A stretch of 8,258 bases of DNA from Rhodospirillaceae bacterium. GTDB lineage: Bacteria > Pseudomonadota > Alphaproteobacteria > Rhodospirillales_A > Casp-alpha2. The stretch spans positions 1-8,258 of the forward strand of contig DNMS01000219.1 of assembly GCA_003488105.1 (NCBI GenBank), in the 5' to 3' direction. The notes under the pieces were generated by a model. That model made no database searches. It had not been told where the DNA came from and saw nothing but the letters and a program-made list of their open reading frames with translations. A program made the position numbers and the translations under genes. Position 1 is the first letter of the stretch; each line of letters opens with the position of its first letter. Below are positions 1-6,690 of this stretch, piece after piece.

Positions 1-744
1 GGCCGCCAGCAGCATGACGGTTGCCAGGGGGATGCCGAGCAGCATCCAGCGCGCGAAGCCGAGGTCTACCCCATGGTTCTGGGCCAGGTATCCCGCAAGA
101 AAGGCATTGGGCGGCGTACCGATCAGGGTTGCCGTGCCACCGATGCTGGCGGCATAGGCGATGGCGAGCAACAAGCCGCGGGCGAAACGGTCCTGCGCGG
201 GCGTGGGCGGCGCACCGTTCTGGCGGTGTCCTTCGATGAAGGCGACGACGCTGAGCCCGATCGGCACCATCATCAGGGTCGTCGCCGTGTTGGATACCCA
301 CATGCTGAGCCCCGCCGTGGCCAGCATGAAGCCGCCGATCAGGCGGTCCGGGCGGACGCCCGCGACGGTGACGATTGCGATGGCGACGCGGCGGTGCAGG
401 TTCCAGCGTTCGATGGTCAGCGCGATGACGAAGCCGCCGAGAAACAGGAACACCAGGGGATGGGCATAAGGATGGGCCGCATCGGCGGCCTTGGCGATGC
501 CCAGCATGGGAAACAGCAGGGCCGGCAGCAAGGCGGTGACGGCCAGAGGCACGGCCTGGGTCAGCCACCAAACGGCCATCCAGATCGCGACGCCGGCGGT
601 GAGCCAGGCCTCCCGGCCCAGCCCTTCGGGCGCTGGCAGGGCGGCCAAGGCCAAACACAGTGCCGGTCCCGCAAGCAATCCAACGAGTGACGCGGTGGGT
701 CGGGCGCCTTTTGGGCCGGGGGGTGGGCTGGAATCTGCGGTCAT
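1..744 (-). CDS. DASS/SLC13-family sodium:dicarboxylate or sulfate symporter, partial (3' end outside window)
   Basis: The first 248 residues of an inner-membrane secondary transporter; reading continues off the left edge, so the C-terminal half is missing from view and nothing suggests it is broken. The protein is strongly hydrophobic. It carries the first SNT signature of the divalent anion:Na+ symporter family at residues 151-153 (SNTATT), inside the first half-repeat that forms the sodium and carboxylate site in characterised members. A second diagnostic stretch at about 197-214 reads AYAASIGGTATLIGTPPNAF. The family is usually 450-600 residues. The start at 744 is chosen because an AGGA Shine-Dalgarno lies about 8 nt upstream and no residue of the family core precedes it. 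Family members move succinate, malate, citrate, sulfate or similar anions with Na+; the substrate cannot be told from this half. It is divergent from the small membrane-protein gene at 812. The family call is firm, the substrate unknown. Confidence 0.93.
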   Translation of the reverse strand, partial: MTADSSPPPGPKGARPTASLVGLLAGPALCLALAALPAPEGLGREAWLTAGVAIWMAVWWLTQAVPLAVTALLPALLFPMLGIAKAADAAHPYAHPLVFLFLGGFVIALTIERWNLHRRVAIAIVTVAGVRPDRLIGGFMLATAGLSMWVSNTATTLMMVPIGLSVVAFIEGHRQNGAPPTPAQDRFARGLLLAIAYAASIGGTATLIGTPPNAFLAGYLAQNHGVDLGFARWMLLGIPLATVMLLAA

Positions 745-758
745 CAGGGCTTCCTGTG

Positions 759-788
759 TTGGCAGTGGCGGCGGCGCGGGCCTAGATT
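759..788 (+). promoter_or_regulatory. candidate sigma70-type promoter for the 2TM protein gene
   Basis: A -35-like TTGGCA (759-764, 5 of 6 to consensus) is followed after 18 nt by TAGATT (783-788, 4 of 6). It would start transcription near 795, leaving a short leader that contains the AAGGA ribosome site of the gene at 812. This is a match by eye only; the region is GC-rich, which makes the AT-rich -10 stand out. Confidence 0.35.
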
Positions 789-811
789 AAGGGCTAGACG
801 AAGGACACGCC

Positions 812-1051
812 ATGAACGATCACGACCCCGCCGCTGACGGCGATGACGCGCGCATCCGCTCTCGCCTCCGGGGCTTTGCCCTGCATTTGATGATATACTT
901 TACCGCCATCATCGGCTGCGCCGCCTTGAACTACCTCAAAACGCCGGACCAGTTGTGGTTCATCTATCCCATGGTTGCCTGGGGCGCGCCGCTGGCGCTG
1001 CACGCGGCCTGGGTGATGGGGCTGTTCGATGGCTTGACCCGGAAGAACTAG
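812..1051 (+). CDS. small 2TM-domain membrane protein
   Basis: A 79-residue protein of unknown function. Residues 1-20 are charged and probably cytoplasmic. Two hydrophobic segments follow at about 22-42 and 48-70, joined by a short turn (YLKTPDQLWF), and a basic tail ends in RKN. The pattern of a His in the first helix (H25), the aromatic WFIYPMVAWG entering the second helix, and a second His (H64) resembles the 2TM domain family (PF13239), found alone or attached to regulators such as histidine kinases. An AAGGA ribosome site lies 7 nt before the ATG. The gene stands alone: divergent from the symporter, and 192 bp before pccA in the same direction. A membrane accessory or regulatory role is possible but nothing in the sequence shows it. 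Confidence 0.8.
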   Translation: MNDHDPAADGDDARIRSRLRGFALHLMIYFTAIIGCAALNYLKTPDQLWFIYPMVAWGAPLALHAAWVMGLFDGLTRKN

Positions 1052-1084
1052 GCGTCGCAACCAGAGAACAGGTCCGGAACGGCC

Positions 1085-1102
1085 GATTCTACTAGTAGAA
1101 TC
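1085..1102. promoter_or_regulatory. 18-bp perfect palindrome, candidate operator upstream of pccA
   Basis: GATTCTACTAGTAGAATC equals its own reverse complement over all 18 bases. It lies 34 bp after the stop of the 2TM gene and 142 bp before the pccA start. There is no T-run after it and no loop, so it does not resemble an intrinsic terminator; a binding site for a dimeric repressor or activator is more likely. I do not recognise the regulator. Confidence 0.45.
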
Positions 1103-1111
1103 AACGCGGGG

Positions 1112-1149
1112 AGCCGAATTTTGCGCTGCAATAGCGTGTGAATTCGGTT
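1112..1149. repeat. nested inverted repeat in the pccA upstream region
   Basis: The outer arms CCGAATT (1114-1120) and AATTCGG (1141-1147) are exact inverted repeats. The arms can be lengthened at the outer end by one G-T and one A-T pair, reaching 1112 and 1149. Inside them are CGCT (1124-1127) and AGCG (1133-1136) around a GCAAT loop, and an overlapping TTGC-GCT-GCAA dyad (1121-1131). The element could fold in RNA or serve as an operator. The TTGC/GCAA dyad loosely recalls the TTTGCAAA-type sites of the ScfR/PccR/RamB regulators known for propionyl-CoA genes, but it is not a full match. Confidence 0.35.
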
Positions 1150-1243
1150 ACACCAATGGCGGGGTTGGATTGGCCGTTTCAGGCCAGAAGGACGAGCCGT
1201 CGCAGGTTCAAACACGGAAATAACAAACAAGGCCGGCCGAATA

Positions 1244-3229
1244 ATGTTCAAAAAAATTCTCATCGCCAACCGGGGCGAAATCGCCTGCCGCGTCATGAAA
1301 ACAGCGAAGAAGATGGGGATCAAGACCGTCGCCGTCTATTCCGACGCGGACAAGCTGGCCCTGCATGCCGACATGGCCGACGAGGCCGTGCATATCGGCG
1401 CCTCGCCGTCGTCGGACAGCTACTTGGTGATCGACAAAATTCTGGCCGCCATCGAGCAGACGGGCGCCGACGCGGTTCATCCGGGATACGGGTTTCTCTC
1501 GGAAAACGCCAAGTTCGCCGAAGCCCTGGCCAAGAAGGGGGTCGCCTTCATCGGCCCGCCCGTGGGTGCGATCAACGCCATGGGCGACAAGATCGAATCC
1601 AAGAAACTGGCGGAAAAGGCCAAGGTCAGCGTCGTTCCCGGCCATACGGAAGCAGTCGCCGACCCCGACATGGCGGTCGAGATCGCCAACAAGATCGGCT
1701 ATCCGGTGATGCTGAAGGCGTCCGCCGGCGGCGGCGGGAAGGGCATGCGCATCGCGCATAACGACGAAGAATGCCGCGACGGCCTGCAACGTGCGCGGTC
1801 CGAGGCCGCGTCCAGCTTTGGCGATGACCGGGTGTTCGTCGAGAAATACATCGTCCAGCCCCGCCACATCGAAATTCAGGTTCTGGCCGACAAGCACGGT
1901 AACTGCGTCTATCTGAACGAGCGCGAATGTTCCATCCAGCGCCGCCACCAGAAGGTGCTGGAGGAAGCGCCGTCACCGTTCCTCGACGCCAAGACCCGCA
2001 AGGCCATGGGCGAACAGGCCGTGGCCCTGGCCCAGGCGGTGGATTACTGCTCCGCCGGGACCGTGGAATTCATCGTCGACAAGGACAAGAATTTCTTCTT
2101 CCTGGAAATGAACACGCGGCTGCAGGTCGAACACCCGGTGACCGAATTCATCACCGGCCTGGATCTGGTCGAACTGATGATCCGCGTCGCGGCGGGGGAA
2201 AAACTGCCGTTCGCCCAGAAAGACGTGCCGCTGAATGGTTGGTCCGTCGAGGCCCGCATCTATGCCGAGGATCCGTTCCGCAACTTCCTGCCGTCGACGG
2301 GGCGTCTCGTGCGTTACCGTCCGCCGGCCGAGACGGAAACCGTGCGCGTCGACACCGGCGTGTTCGAAGGCGGCGAGATTTCCATGTTCTACGACCCCAT
2401 GGTCGCCAAGCTGGTAACCTACGGCAAGGACCGGAACGCCGCCATGGACGAGATGGCGCGGGCCCTGGACCGCTTCCAGGTCACCGGCATCGCCAACAAC
2501 ATCGCCTTCCTGTCGGCCCTGATGGCGCATGAGCGGGTGCGCTCGGGCGAGTTCTCCACCAACTTCATCGCCGAGGAATATCCCGACGGCTTTAACCCCA
2601 AGGACGCCGTGCAGGACGACCCGACCCTGAGCGTCGCGGTGGCCGCCGCCATGCACCGCGCCTATCAGGACCGCGCCGCCGATATCAGCGGCCAGGTCGA
2701 GGGCCATTCCCGTGCCGTTTCCGCCGACTGGGTGGTCGTGCTGGGCCGCGATCCGCACCCGGTCAGCGTCGATCCCGCGGACGGCGGCTACGATGTCACC
2801 TATGGCGGCAAGAGCTTGGAATTGCGGACGGATTGGTGCCTTGGCGACACCTTGATGGAACTGACGCTGGACGGCAAACCGCAGAGCGTCCAGGTCGGGC
2901 GTGCCGATATCGCCTACCGCATCATCCATGCGGGGACGGAATCGCGGGCCCTGGTGCTGAGCCCCGGCACGGCCGAATTGTACCGGCATATCCCGGAAAA
3001 GCAGCCGCCCGATACGTCGAAGTTCCTGATGTCGCCGATGCCGGGTCTGCTGGTCTCGCTTGCCGTTGCGGTCGGGCAGGAGGTCAAGGCCGGCGAGGAA
3101 CTTTGTGTTCTCGAAGCCATGAAGATGGAAAACGTCATGCGCGCCGAAAAGGACGCCGTGGTCAAGGAGATCAAAGCGGCGCCGGGCGACAGCCTGATGG
3201 TTGATCAGATCATCATGGAATTCGAATAG
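1244..3229 (+). CDS. pccA: propionyl-CoA carboxylase, alpha (biotin carboxylase/biotin carrier) subunit
   Basis: A 661-residue cytoplasmic enzyme that carboxylates its own biotin with ATP and bicarbonate and hands CO2 to the beta subunit, which makes methylmalonyl-CoA from propionyl-CoA. Order: biotin carboxylase N-domain (about 1-115), ATP-grasp domain with the glycine-rich loop KASAGGGGKGM (158-168), C-domain (about 330-445), linker/BT region (about 465-590), biotinyl domain (about 595-661). Residues matching the E. coli AccC active site are all present: K116, K158, H208, K237, E275, E288, N290, R292, Q294, E296, R338. The biotin attachment motif is EAMKMEN with K627, about 34 residues from the end. 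The stretch around 113-135 (MGDKIESKK) fits PccA better than methylcrotonyl-CoA carboxylase. The start gives the family-typical N-terminus MFKKILIANRGEIA; the ribosome site is weak (AAGG, 11 nt upstream). No beta-subunit gene lies within the window. Length and motifs show no damage. Confidence 0.96.
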   Translation: MFKKILIANRGEIACRVMKTAKKMGIKTVAVYSDADKLALHADMADEAVHIGASPSSDSYLVIDKILAAIEQTGADAVHPGYGFLSENAKFAEALAKKGVAFIGPPVGAINAMGDKIESKKLAEKAKVSVVPGHTEAVADPDMAVEIANKIGYPVMLKASAGGGGKGMRIAHNDEECRDGLQRARSEAASSFGDDRVFVEKYIVQPRHIEIQVLADKHGNCVYLNERECSIQRRHQKVLEEAPSPFLDAKTRKAMGEQAVALAQAVDYCSAGTVEFIVDKDKNFFFLEMNTRLQVEHPVTEFITGLDLVELMIRVAAGEKLPFAQKDVPLNGWSVEARIYAEDPFRNFLPSTGRLVRYRPPAETETVRVDTGVFEGGEISMFYDPMVAKLVTYGKDRNAAMDEMARALDRFQVTGIANNIAFLSALMAHERVRSGEFSTNFIAEEYPDGFNPKDAVQDDPTLSVAVAAAMHRAYQDRAADISGQVEGHSRAVSADWVVVLGRDPHPVSVDPADGGYDVTYGGKSLELRTDWCLGDTLMELTLDGKPQSVQVGRADIAYRIIHAGTESRALVLSPGTAELYRHIPEKQPPDTSKFLMSPMPGLLVSLAVAVGQEVKAGEELCVLEAMKMENVMRAEKDAVVKEIKAAPGDSLMVDQIIMEFE

Positions 3230-3241
3230 CCGCCTTTTCCA

Positions 3242-4027
3242 TCATTTCAGTTCGATGATGACCATGATCATATCGATGGAATCGCGCAGTGACCGGTGCA
3301 CGTCGTGACGAAACGGCACGGCGTGCACGTGGTCACCGAACAAGTCGACGACCTGATCGGTGGATATGAGATTGATCGCATCCGAAAGAGTATGGCCGAC
3401 CACGCTGCTTTTCTTGCCGTTGCCGACGGATTCCACACCTAGCGCGACGTATCCGCCCGGCTTGGCCACACGGACGCATTCGTCGGCGACACGTTGCAGA
3501 TCCTTGCTGTAGGTCAGGGTCCAGCCGATAAACACAATATCGAAGGTGTTGTCCTTGTAGGGCATGTTGTGCATGTCACCGACATCGACAAATTCTGAAT
3601 AGGACATCAGGTCCAGACCGGTAAGGTTTTCAGGACGGAAACCTTCGGCCATGAAGGTGAAGAACTCTGCTTCGGTGCGCGGGCCGACGCAGAGCACCTT
3701 CAAATCGGTTCGGTTCAATGAGATGTAGTAGATGCTCTTCAGGACGTGGATCAGGAGGTCCGGCCGCTTTAATGAATGGGCGTGATCCCTCATGGTCTTG
3801 AGCATTTTGAGATTGTAGTCGATCACGCCTTTGATCCCTCCGGGATCGACTTCGGCGGAGACCTCAATGGCTTCCTTGTCCAGGTTCTCCAAGCGCATCA
3901 GCGTATAGGCGTCACGGATTTCAGTGAGCTTGAACATGGACATCGGATTTTGCTGCAGAAACGTCATGATCGTTTCCGCCATGTTGACCGGCATGTCGAA
4001 TTTGCTGCGGCTCAATTTTCCGGACAT
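3242..4027 (-). CDS. class I SAM-dependent methyltransferase, substrate unknown
   Basis: A 261-residue soluble protein, no signal peptide or membrane segment. The N-terminal 105 residues are mostly helical in character and match nothing I recognise. A Rossmann methyltransferase core follows: motif I at 111-121 (VLCVGPRTEAE), the acidic end of strand 2 at D139, then DVGDMHNMPYKDNTFDIVFIGWTL around 148-171 and the post-motif VAKPGGYVALGVE at 187-199, close to the Methyltransf_11 pattern. Motif I is atypical: the usual GxGxG loop is GPRTEAE. I recall similar GPRTEGE-type loops in a poorly characterised subfamily. The ATG at 4027 is chosen over a GTG at 4087 because the extension has no ribosome site and lacks conserved-looking content, but even the chosen start has only a weak GGGA 11 nt upstream. 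The gene has visibly lower GC than its neighbours, suggesting separate origin. It converges on pccA with a 12-bp gap. Fold call is good, function unknown. Confidence 0.82.
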   Translation of the reverse strand: MSGKLSRSKFDMPVNMAETIMTFLQQNPMSMFKLTEIRDAYTLMRLENLDKEAIEVSAEVDPGGIKGVIDYNLKMLKTMRDHAHSLKRPDLLIHVLKSIYYISLNRTDLKVLCVGPRTEAEFFTFMAEGFRPENLTGLDLMSYSEFVDVGDMHNMPYKDNTFDIVFIGWTLTYSKDLQRVADECVRVAKPGGYVALGVESVGNGKKSSVVGHTLSDAINLISTDQVVDLFGDHVHAVPFRHDVHRSLRDSIDMIMVIIELK

Positions 4028-4081
4028 TCGGATGCATTTCCCATCTGATCGATTGCGTTGGACGGCAGTGATGGCCAAGCA

Positions 4082-4110
4082 TTGCACAGGATGGGCAAAA
4101 ATTAGTTAAT
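4082..4110 (+). promoter_or_regulatory. candidate promoter for the acylphosphatase gene
   Basis: TTGCAC (4082-4087) and GTTAAT (4105-4110) are separated by 17 nt and lie in the short divergent gap before the acylphosphatase ATG. Each hexamer is only a partial match (3 of 6 and 4 of 6), but the spacing is ideal and the AT-rich run at 4097-4110 stands out. The predicted start, near 4117, would leave a leader just long enough for the GAGGGG ribosome site. Confidence 0.25.
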
Positions 4111-4133
4111 CGTCAGGCGTTGCGAGGGGCACC

Positions 4134-4412
4134 ATGTCCGAAACCGTTCATGTCGTCATTTCCGGCCGGGTCCAGGGCGTGTGGTTCCGTGGTTGGACCT
4201 GTGAGCAGGCGCAGGCACTGGGCTTGACCGGCTGGGTCCGCAACCGCCGCGACGGCACGGTCGAGGCCGTGTTCTCGGGCGATGCGGATGCCGTCCACCG
4301 GATGATCGACCAATGCCACGAAGGGCCGCCGGCGGCGCGGGTGGACAGTGTTGCCCACACGCCCGCGGCCGCCCCCGGCATGGCCGGGTTCGACGCCCGG
4401 CCGACGGTCTAG
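4134..4412 (+). CDS. acyP: acylphosphatase
   Basis: A 92-residue cytoplasmic enzyme that hydrolyses the carboxyl-phosphate bond of acyl phosphates such as acetyl phosphate or 1,3-bisphosphoglycerate. The whole length fits the single-domain acylphosphatase fold and the usual 90-100 residue size. The first signature is [12 protein letters not shown] at 11-22, which contains the phosphate-binding loop and the catalytic arginine R19. The second is [20 protein letters not shown] at 30-49, which contains the catalytic asparagine N37. The start is supported by GAGGGG a few bases before the ATG. It is divergent from the methyltransferase. Its stop codon overlaps, on the opposite strand, the stop of the chemoreceptor within a shared CTAG. 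Nothing ties it functionally to either neighbour. Confidence 0.95.
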   Translation: MSETVHVVISGRVQGVWFRGWTCEQAQALGLTGWVRNRRDGTVEAVFSGDADAVHRMIDQCHEGPPAARVDSVAHTPAAAPGMAGFDARPTV

Positions 4413-6433
4413 GCCGCCCGCACCCCTTCCAGGAACTTCTCGACCTGCTGCTTCAGGTGATCGGCCTGGGTGTTCAGGGAACTGGCGACGCTGGTGACCT
4501 GGGTCGCGGCCGTGCCTGTTTCACCCGCCGAATGGGTCACCTCGATGATGTTGGAGGTGACTTCCTGGGTGCCGGTCGAGGCCTGTTCCACGTTCCGCGC
4601 GATCTCGCTGGTCGCCGCCCCCTGTTCCTCGACGGCCGACGCGATGGTGCTGGAGATTTCGCTCATCTCGTTGATGGTCGAGGTGATCGATTTGATCGCC
4701 CGCACGGCATCGTTGGTTTCCGCCTGGATATCGGCAATCTGCTGGCTGATCTCGTCGGTTGCCTTGGCGGTCTGGTTGGCCAGATTCTTGACCTCGCTGG
4801 CAACCACGGCGAAGCCCTTGCCGGCGTCGCCGGCGCGGGCCGCTTCGATGGTGGCGTTCAGCGCCAACAAGTTGGTCTGCTCGGCGATGTCGGTGATCAG
4901 GTTGACGACCTCGCCGATACGGTGGGCGGCGCGGGCCAAGCCCTGGATCTGTGCGTCCGTGTGGTTGGCCTCGTTGACCGCCCGTTCGGCGACGTTGGAC
5001 GATTGGGCGACTTGCCGGGAGATTTCCTGGATCGAACTGGACAGCTCCTCTGTCGCCGTGGCGACGGTCTGCACGTTGGCCGAAGCCTGTTCGGCAGCCC
5101 CGGCGACCGTGGCCGCTCGTTCGTTGGTGCCGTCGGCGATCTTGGACATGGTTGACGCCGTTGAGGTCATCTCGGCCGCCGATGTGCTTAGGGATTGCAG
5201 CAGTGCCGAGACGTCGGAATCGAACGATCCGGTCAAGGCCTCGATCTGGCGGCCCCGTTCCTCGCGCCGTTTCTGGGCCTCCCGTTCGCGGGCGGCAAGG
5301 TCGTCGGCCTTGATCATGCTTTCCTTGAACACCAGAACGGCGCGCGCCATGTCGCCGACTTCGTCGCCGTTTTCCTGGCTGGGAATGTCGACGGTCTTGT
5401 CACCGCCGGCCAGCGCCGTCATGGCGGCCGTCAGGGCGGTCACGGGCCGGGCGATGCCTTTGCCGATCAACAGGGCCGCCAGAACGCCCAGCAGGACGCT
5501 GACCCCGGCGACCACCAGGGTCACGATCATCGCCGTCTTCATGGCCTTGCTGGTGGCCGGCCCGAGGGTTTCCTGAACGGTCTTCAGATCGTTTCGCAGG
5601 TCGTTCATCAAGGCCGCGATATTGGGGCCGACAAAGCCGATGGTACCGAGCACGACCTCGTCGCGCTGGGCCATGATCTCGCTTACTTCCGTAAGCGCGG
5701 CTTCGTACTGTTCCTGCATCGTGGCGATCTCGGCGGTGGTGGCCTTGCGGTCCTCGTCGAACAGTTCGCTCTGCAGTTCGGCGATGTTTTCCTTCATCAC
5801 GGCGGCGGCTTCCATGGCCTTGTCGAAATCGTCGAGCTGGTTGGTCGTGATGAACTTGTTCGCGTAAAGGCGCATGAGCAGCAGCGAGCGTTGGGTCTTC
5901 GCCGCGTGGTAGGCGGCGGACACGTCCGTCTCGTCATAGGACTTCTGCATGAGGGCGGTCAGTTTGCCTTCCATATCCGGGCCGATGACGTCCATCCGGC
6001 TTTGGGCGATGGAGTTCCGCTTGGTCTGCAGGGACGTGACCTGATCGAACGCGGACCGGTAGGTGCCCAGGTTTTCGATGGCGTTGGTGATCGTCTTCTT
6101 GCGCTTGGGGTCGGTAATCTGGCTGTCCAGAGTCTCGATCAAGTTCATGGTCTCGGAAATACGATCCTCGAATTCCGCGATGGCGTCCTCCGACGATTGG
6201 GTGATGTAATCACCGACCGCCAGTTGAGCCTTCTGCAAGGTGGCCTGCACCATGGCGGCCCGGTTCGACAGGGCGGCCTGCTCACGGTACTGGGTGAAGT
6301 TGCTTTCGCCGCTCTGCAGGCTGACGCCGCCGGTTGCGCTGATGACCAGCAACAGGGCCAGGACGATCCCGAAGCCGATGAAGATCTTGGTTTGGATCTT
6401 CGTGTTGTTCATGAACGACAGAAACAAAGACAT
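4409..6433 (-). CDS. methyl-accepting chemotaxis protein (transmembrane chemoreceptor)
   Basis: A 674-residue inner-membrane receptor that senses a ligand in the periplasm and controls the CheA/CheW kinase complex and thereby the flagellar motor. Order: short cytoplasmic start, TM1 (about 17-37), a large, predicted all-helical periplasmic region (about 38-300), TM2 (about 301-323), HAMP (about 324-377), then the long cytoplasmic coiled coil. The kinase-control hairpin is at about 514-552, with the highly conserved [28 protein letters not shown] core. Glu/Gln-Glu/Gln pairs typical of methylation sites occur on both flanks, for example TEELSSS at 461 and VEEQGAA at 601. The periplasmic region of about 260 residues is twice the size of a simple four-helix bundle and fits a helical bimodular (HBM-like) sensor; ligand unknown. 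No CheR-tethering pentapeptide is present at the C-terminus. AAGGAG lies 10 nt before the ATG at 6433, which decides against the later in-frame Met8. No che genes are nearby. Confidence 0.95.
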   Translation of the reverse strand: MSLFLSFMNNTKIQTKIFIGFGIVLALLLVISATGGVSLQSGESNFTQYREQAALSNRAAMVQATLQKAQLAVGDYITQSSEDAIAEFEDRISETMNLIETLDSQITDPKRKKTITNAIENLGTYRSAFDQVTSLQTKRNSIAQSRMDVIGPDMEGKLTALMQKSYDETDVSAAYHAAKTQRSLLLMRLYANKFITTNQLDDFDKAMEAAAVMKENIAELQSELFDEDRKATTAEIATMQEQYEAALTEVSEIMAQRDEVVLGTIGFVGPNIAALMNDLRNDLKTVQETLGPATSKAMKTAMIVTLVVAGVSVLLGVLAALLIGKGIARPVTALTAAMTALAGGDKTVDIPSQENGDEVGDMARAVLVFKESMIKADDLAAREREAQKRREERGRQIEALTGSFDSDVSALLQSLSTSAAEMTSTASTMSKIADGTNERAATVAGAAEQASANVQTVATATEELSSSIQEISRQVAQSSNVAERAVNEANHTDAQIQGLARAAHRIGEVVNLITDIAEQTNLLALNATIEAARAGDAGKGFAVVASEVKNLANQTAKATDEISQQIADIQAETNDAVRAIKSITSTINEMSEISSTIASAVEEQGAATSEIARNVEQASTGTQEVTSNIIEVTHSAGETGTAATQVTSVASSLNTQADHLKQQVEKFLEGVRAA

Positions 6434-6463
6434 GGTGCGGACTCTCCTTCATACGCGATGCCG

Positions 6464-6484
6464 CGCGGACCGGCCCGGTCCGCG
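6464..6484. repeat. 21-bp GC-rich palindrome in the chemoreceptor leader
   Basis: The arms CGCGGACCGG (6464-6473) and CCGGTCCGCG (6475-6484) are perfect inverted repeats around one central C. The element lies within the untranslated leader, ending about 14 nt upstream of the chemoreceptor's AAGGAG. No T-run follows it in either direction, so it is not a classical terminator. It could be a protein-binding dyad or an mRNA hairpin that affects translation or stability; in RNA the loop-closing pairs would have to open. By eye it is among the strongest dyads in the window. Confidence 0.5.
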
Positions 6485-6616
6485 GCAATGGTCGGCAATA
6501 CACGGTATATTTAAGCGGAGAAATCTGGCCGTTAGTCATACTTTAAAAATAAGACCGAACGGGGGAATTAAAATAATTATATAAAACAGTATATTAGGGC
6601 CGTTTTTTAATTTCAT

Positions 6617-6658
6617 CTGACACAAAATTGTATACGATAAAACGCAATTTTTTGTCAG
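6617..6658. promoter_or_regulatory. 42-bp imperfect dyad overlapping the chemoreceptor promoter, candidate operator
   Basis: The left arm CTGACACAAAATTG (6617-6630) and right arm CAATTTTTTGTCAG (6645-6658) are inverted repeats matching at 13 of 14 positions around a 14-nt centre. On the minus strand, the right arm contains the predicted -35 and the left arm overlaps the predicted -10. A regulator bound here would cover the promoter. Read as RNA the stem is AT-rich and lacks a U-run on the minus strand, which argues against a terminator for the HbpS-like gene. Confidence 0.45.
6629..6658 (-). promoter_or_regulatory. candidate sigma70-type promoter for the chemoreceptor gene
   Basis: On the minus strand CTGACA (plus coordinates 6653-6658, 5 of 6 to consensus) and TATACA (6629-6634, 4 of 6) are 18 nt apart. 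Transcription would begin near 6622 and give a leader of about 190 nt that carries the GC-rich palindrome. No motif of the flagellar sigma28 type was recognised. The match was made by eye. Confidence 0.35.
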
Positions 6659-6686
6659 GTTTTTGTCATTTTAGCTGCCGTGACAA
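6649..6686. repeat. reiterated TTGTCA boxes upstream of the chemoreceptor promoter
   Basis: TTTTTGTCA occurs twice in direct repeat (6649-6657 and 6660-6668), offset by 11 bp, about one DNA helical turn. The inverted form TGACAA follows at 6681-6686, and TGACA occurs again at 6618-6622 in the left arm of the 42-bp dyad. The arrangement suggests several half-sites of one DNA-binding protein. Confidence 0.35.
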
Positions 6687-6690
6687 GCGC

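Larger units (their letters stand above)
6497..6690. other. AT-rich intergenic island between chemoreceptor and HbpS-like gene
   Basis: About 190 bp that are clearly AT-rich, with runs such as TTAAAATAATTATATAAAA at 6568-6586, within otherwise GC-rich DNA. No open reading frame of gene-like quality, tRNA or recognisable ncRNA is visible here. A perfect TATAAT on the minus strand (6576-6581 on the plus coordinates, as ATTATA) has no -35 partner at normal spacing. The island holds the candidate chemoreceptor promoter and the repeats listed separately, and is best read as its control region. Confidence 0.6.

Noticed and set aside
73..690. 205-codon plus-strand frame in the first 700 bp
   Set aside because: It is a shadow of the minus-strand symporter, whose SNT and GTPPN motifs are unmistakable; the plus-strand product is low-complexity Gly/Arg/Asp.
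1171..1186. TGGCC/GGCCA inverted repeat before pccA as a separate regulatory site
   Set aside because: Five-base arms in GC-rich DNA are expected by chance, and nothing else supports a role.
1973..2989. 338-codon open frame on the minus strand inside pccA
   Set aside because: It is the antisense shadow of a GC-rich gene: pccA has full family motifs throughout, and the minus-strand product is His/Gly/Asp-rich with no domain.
4028..4087. N-terminal extension of the methyltransferase to a GTG at 4087
   Set aside because: No ribosome site precedes the GTG and the extra 20 residues have no family character; the ATG at 4027 is preferred, though its own site is weak.
6464..6484. GC palindrome as an intrinsic terminator
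   Set aside because: There is no T-run on either strand after the stem and it lies upstream of a start codon, not downstream of a stop.
5195..6514. 439-codon open frame on the plus strand across the chemoreceptor
   Set aside because: The composition is typical of an antisense frame and the opposite strand encodes a complete chemoreceptor with a good ribosome site.
6576..6581. Perfect TATAAT on the minus strand as the main chemoreceptor promoter
   Set aside because: No -35-like hexamer lies 16-18 nt upstream and no extended -10 TG is present; such a match is easily produced by the AT-rich island.
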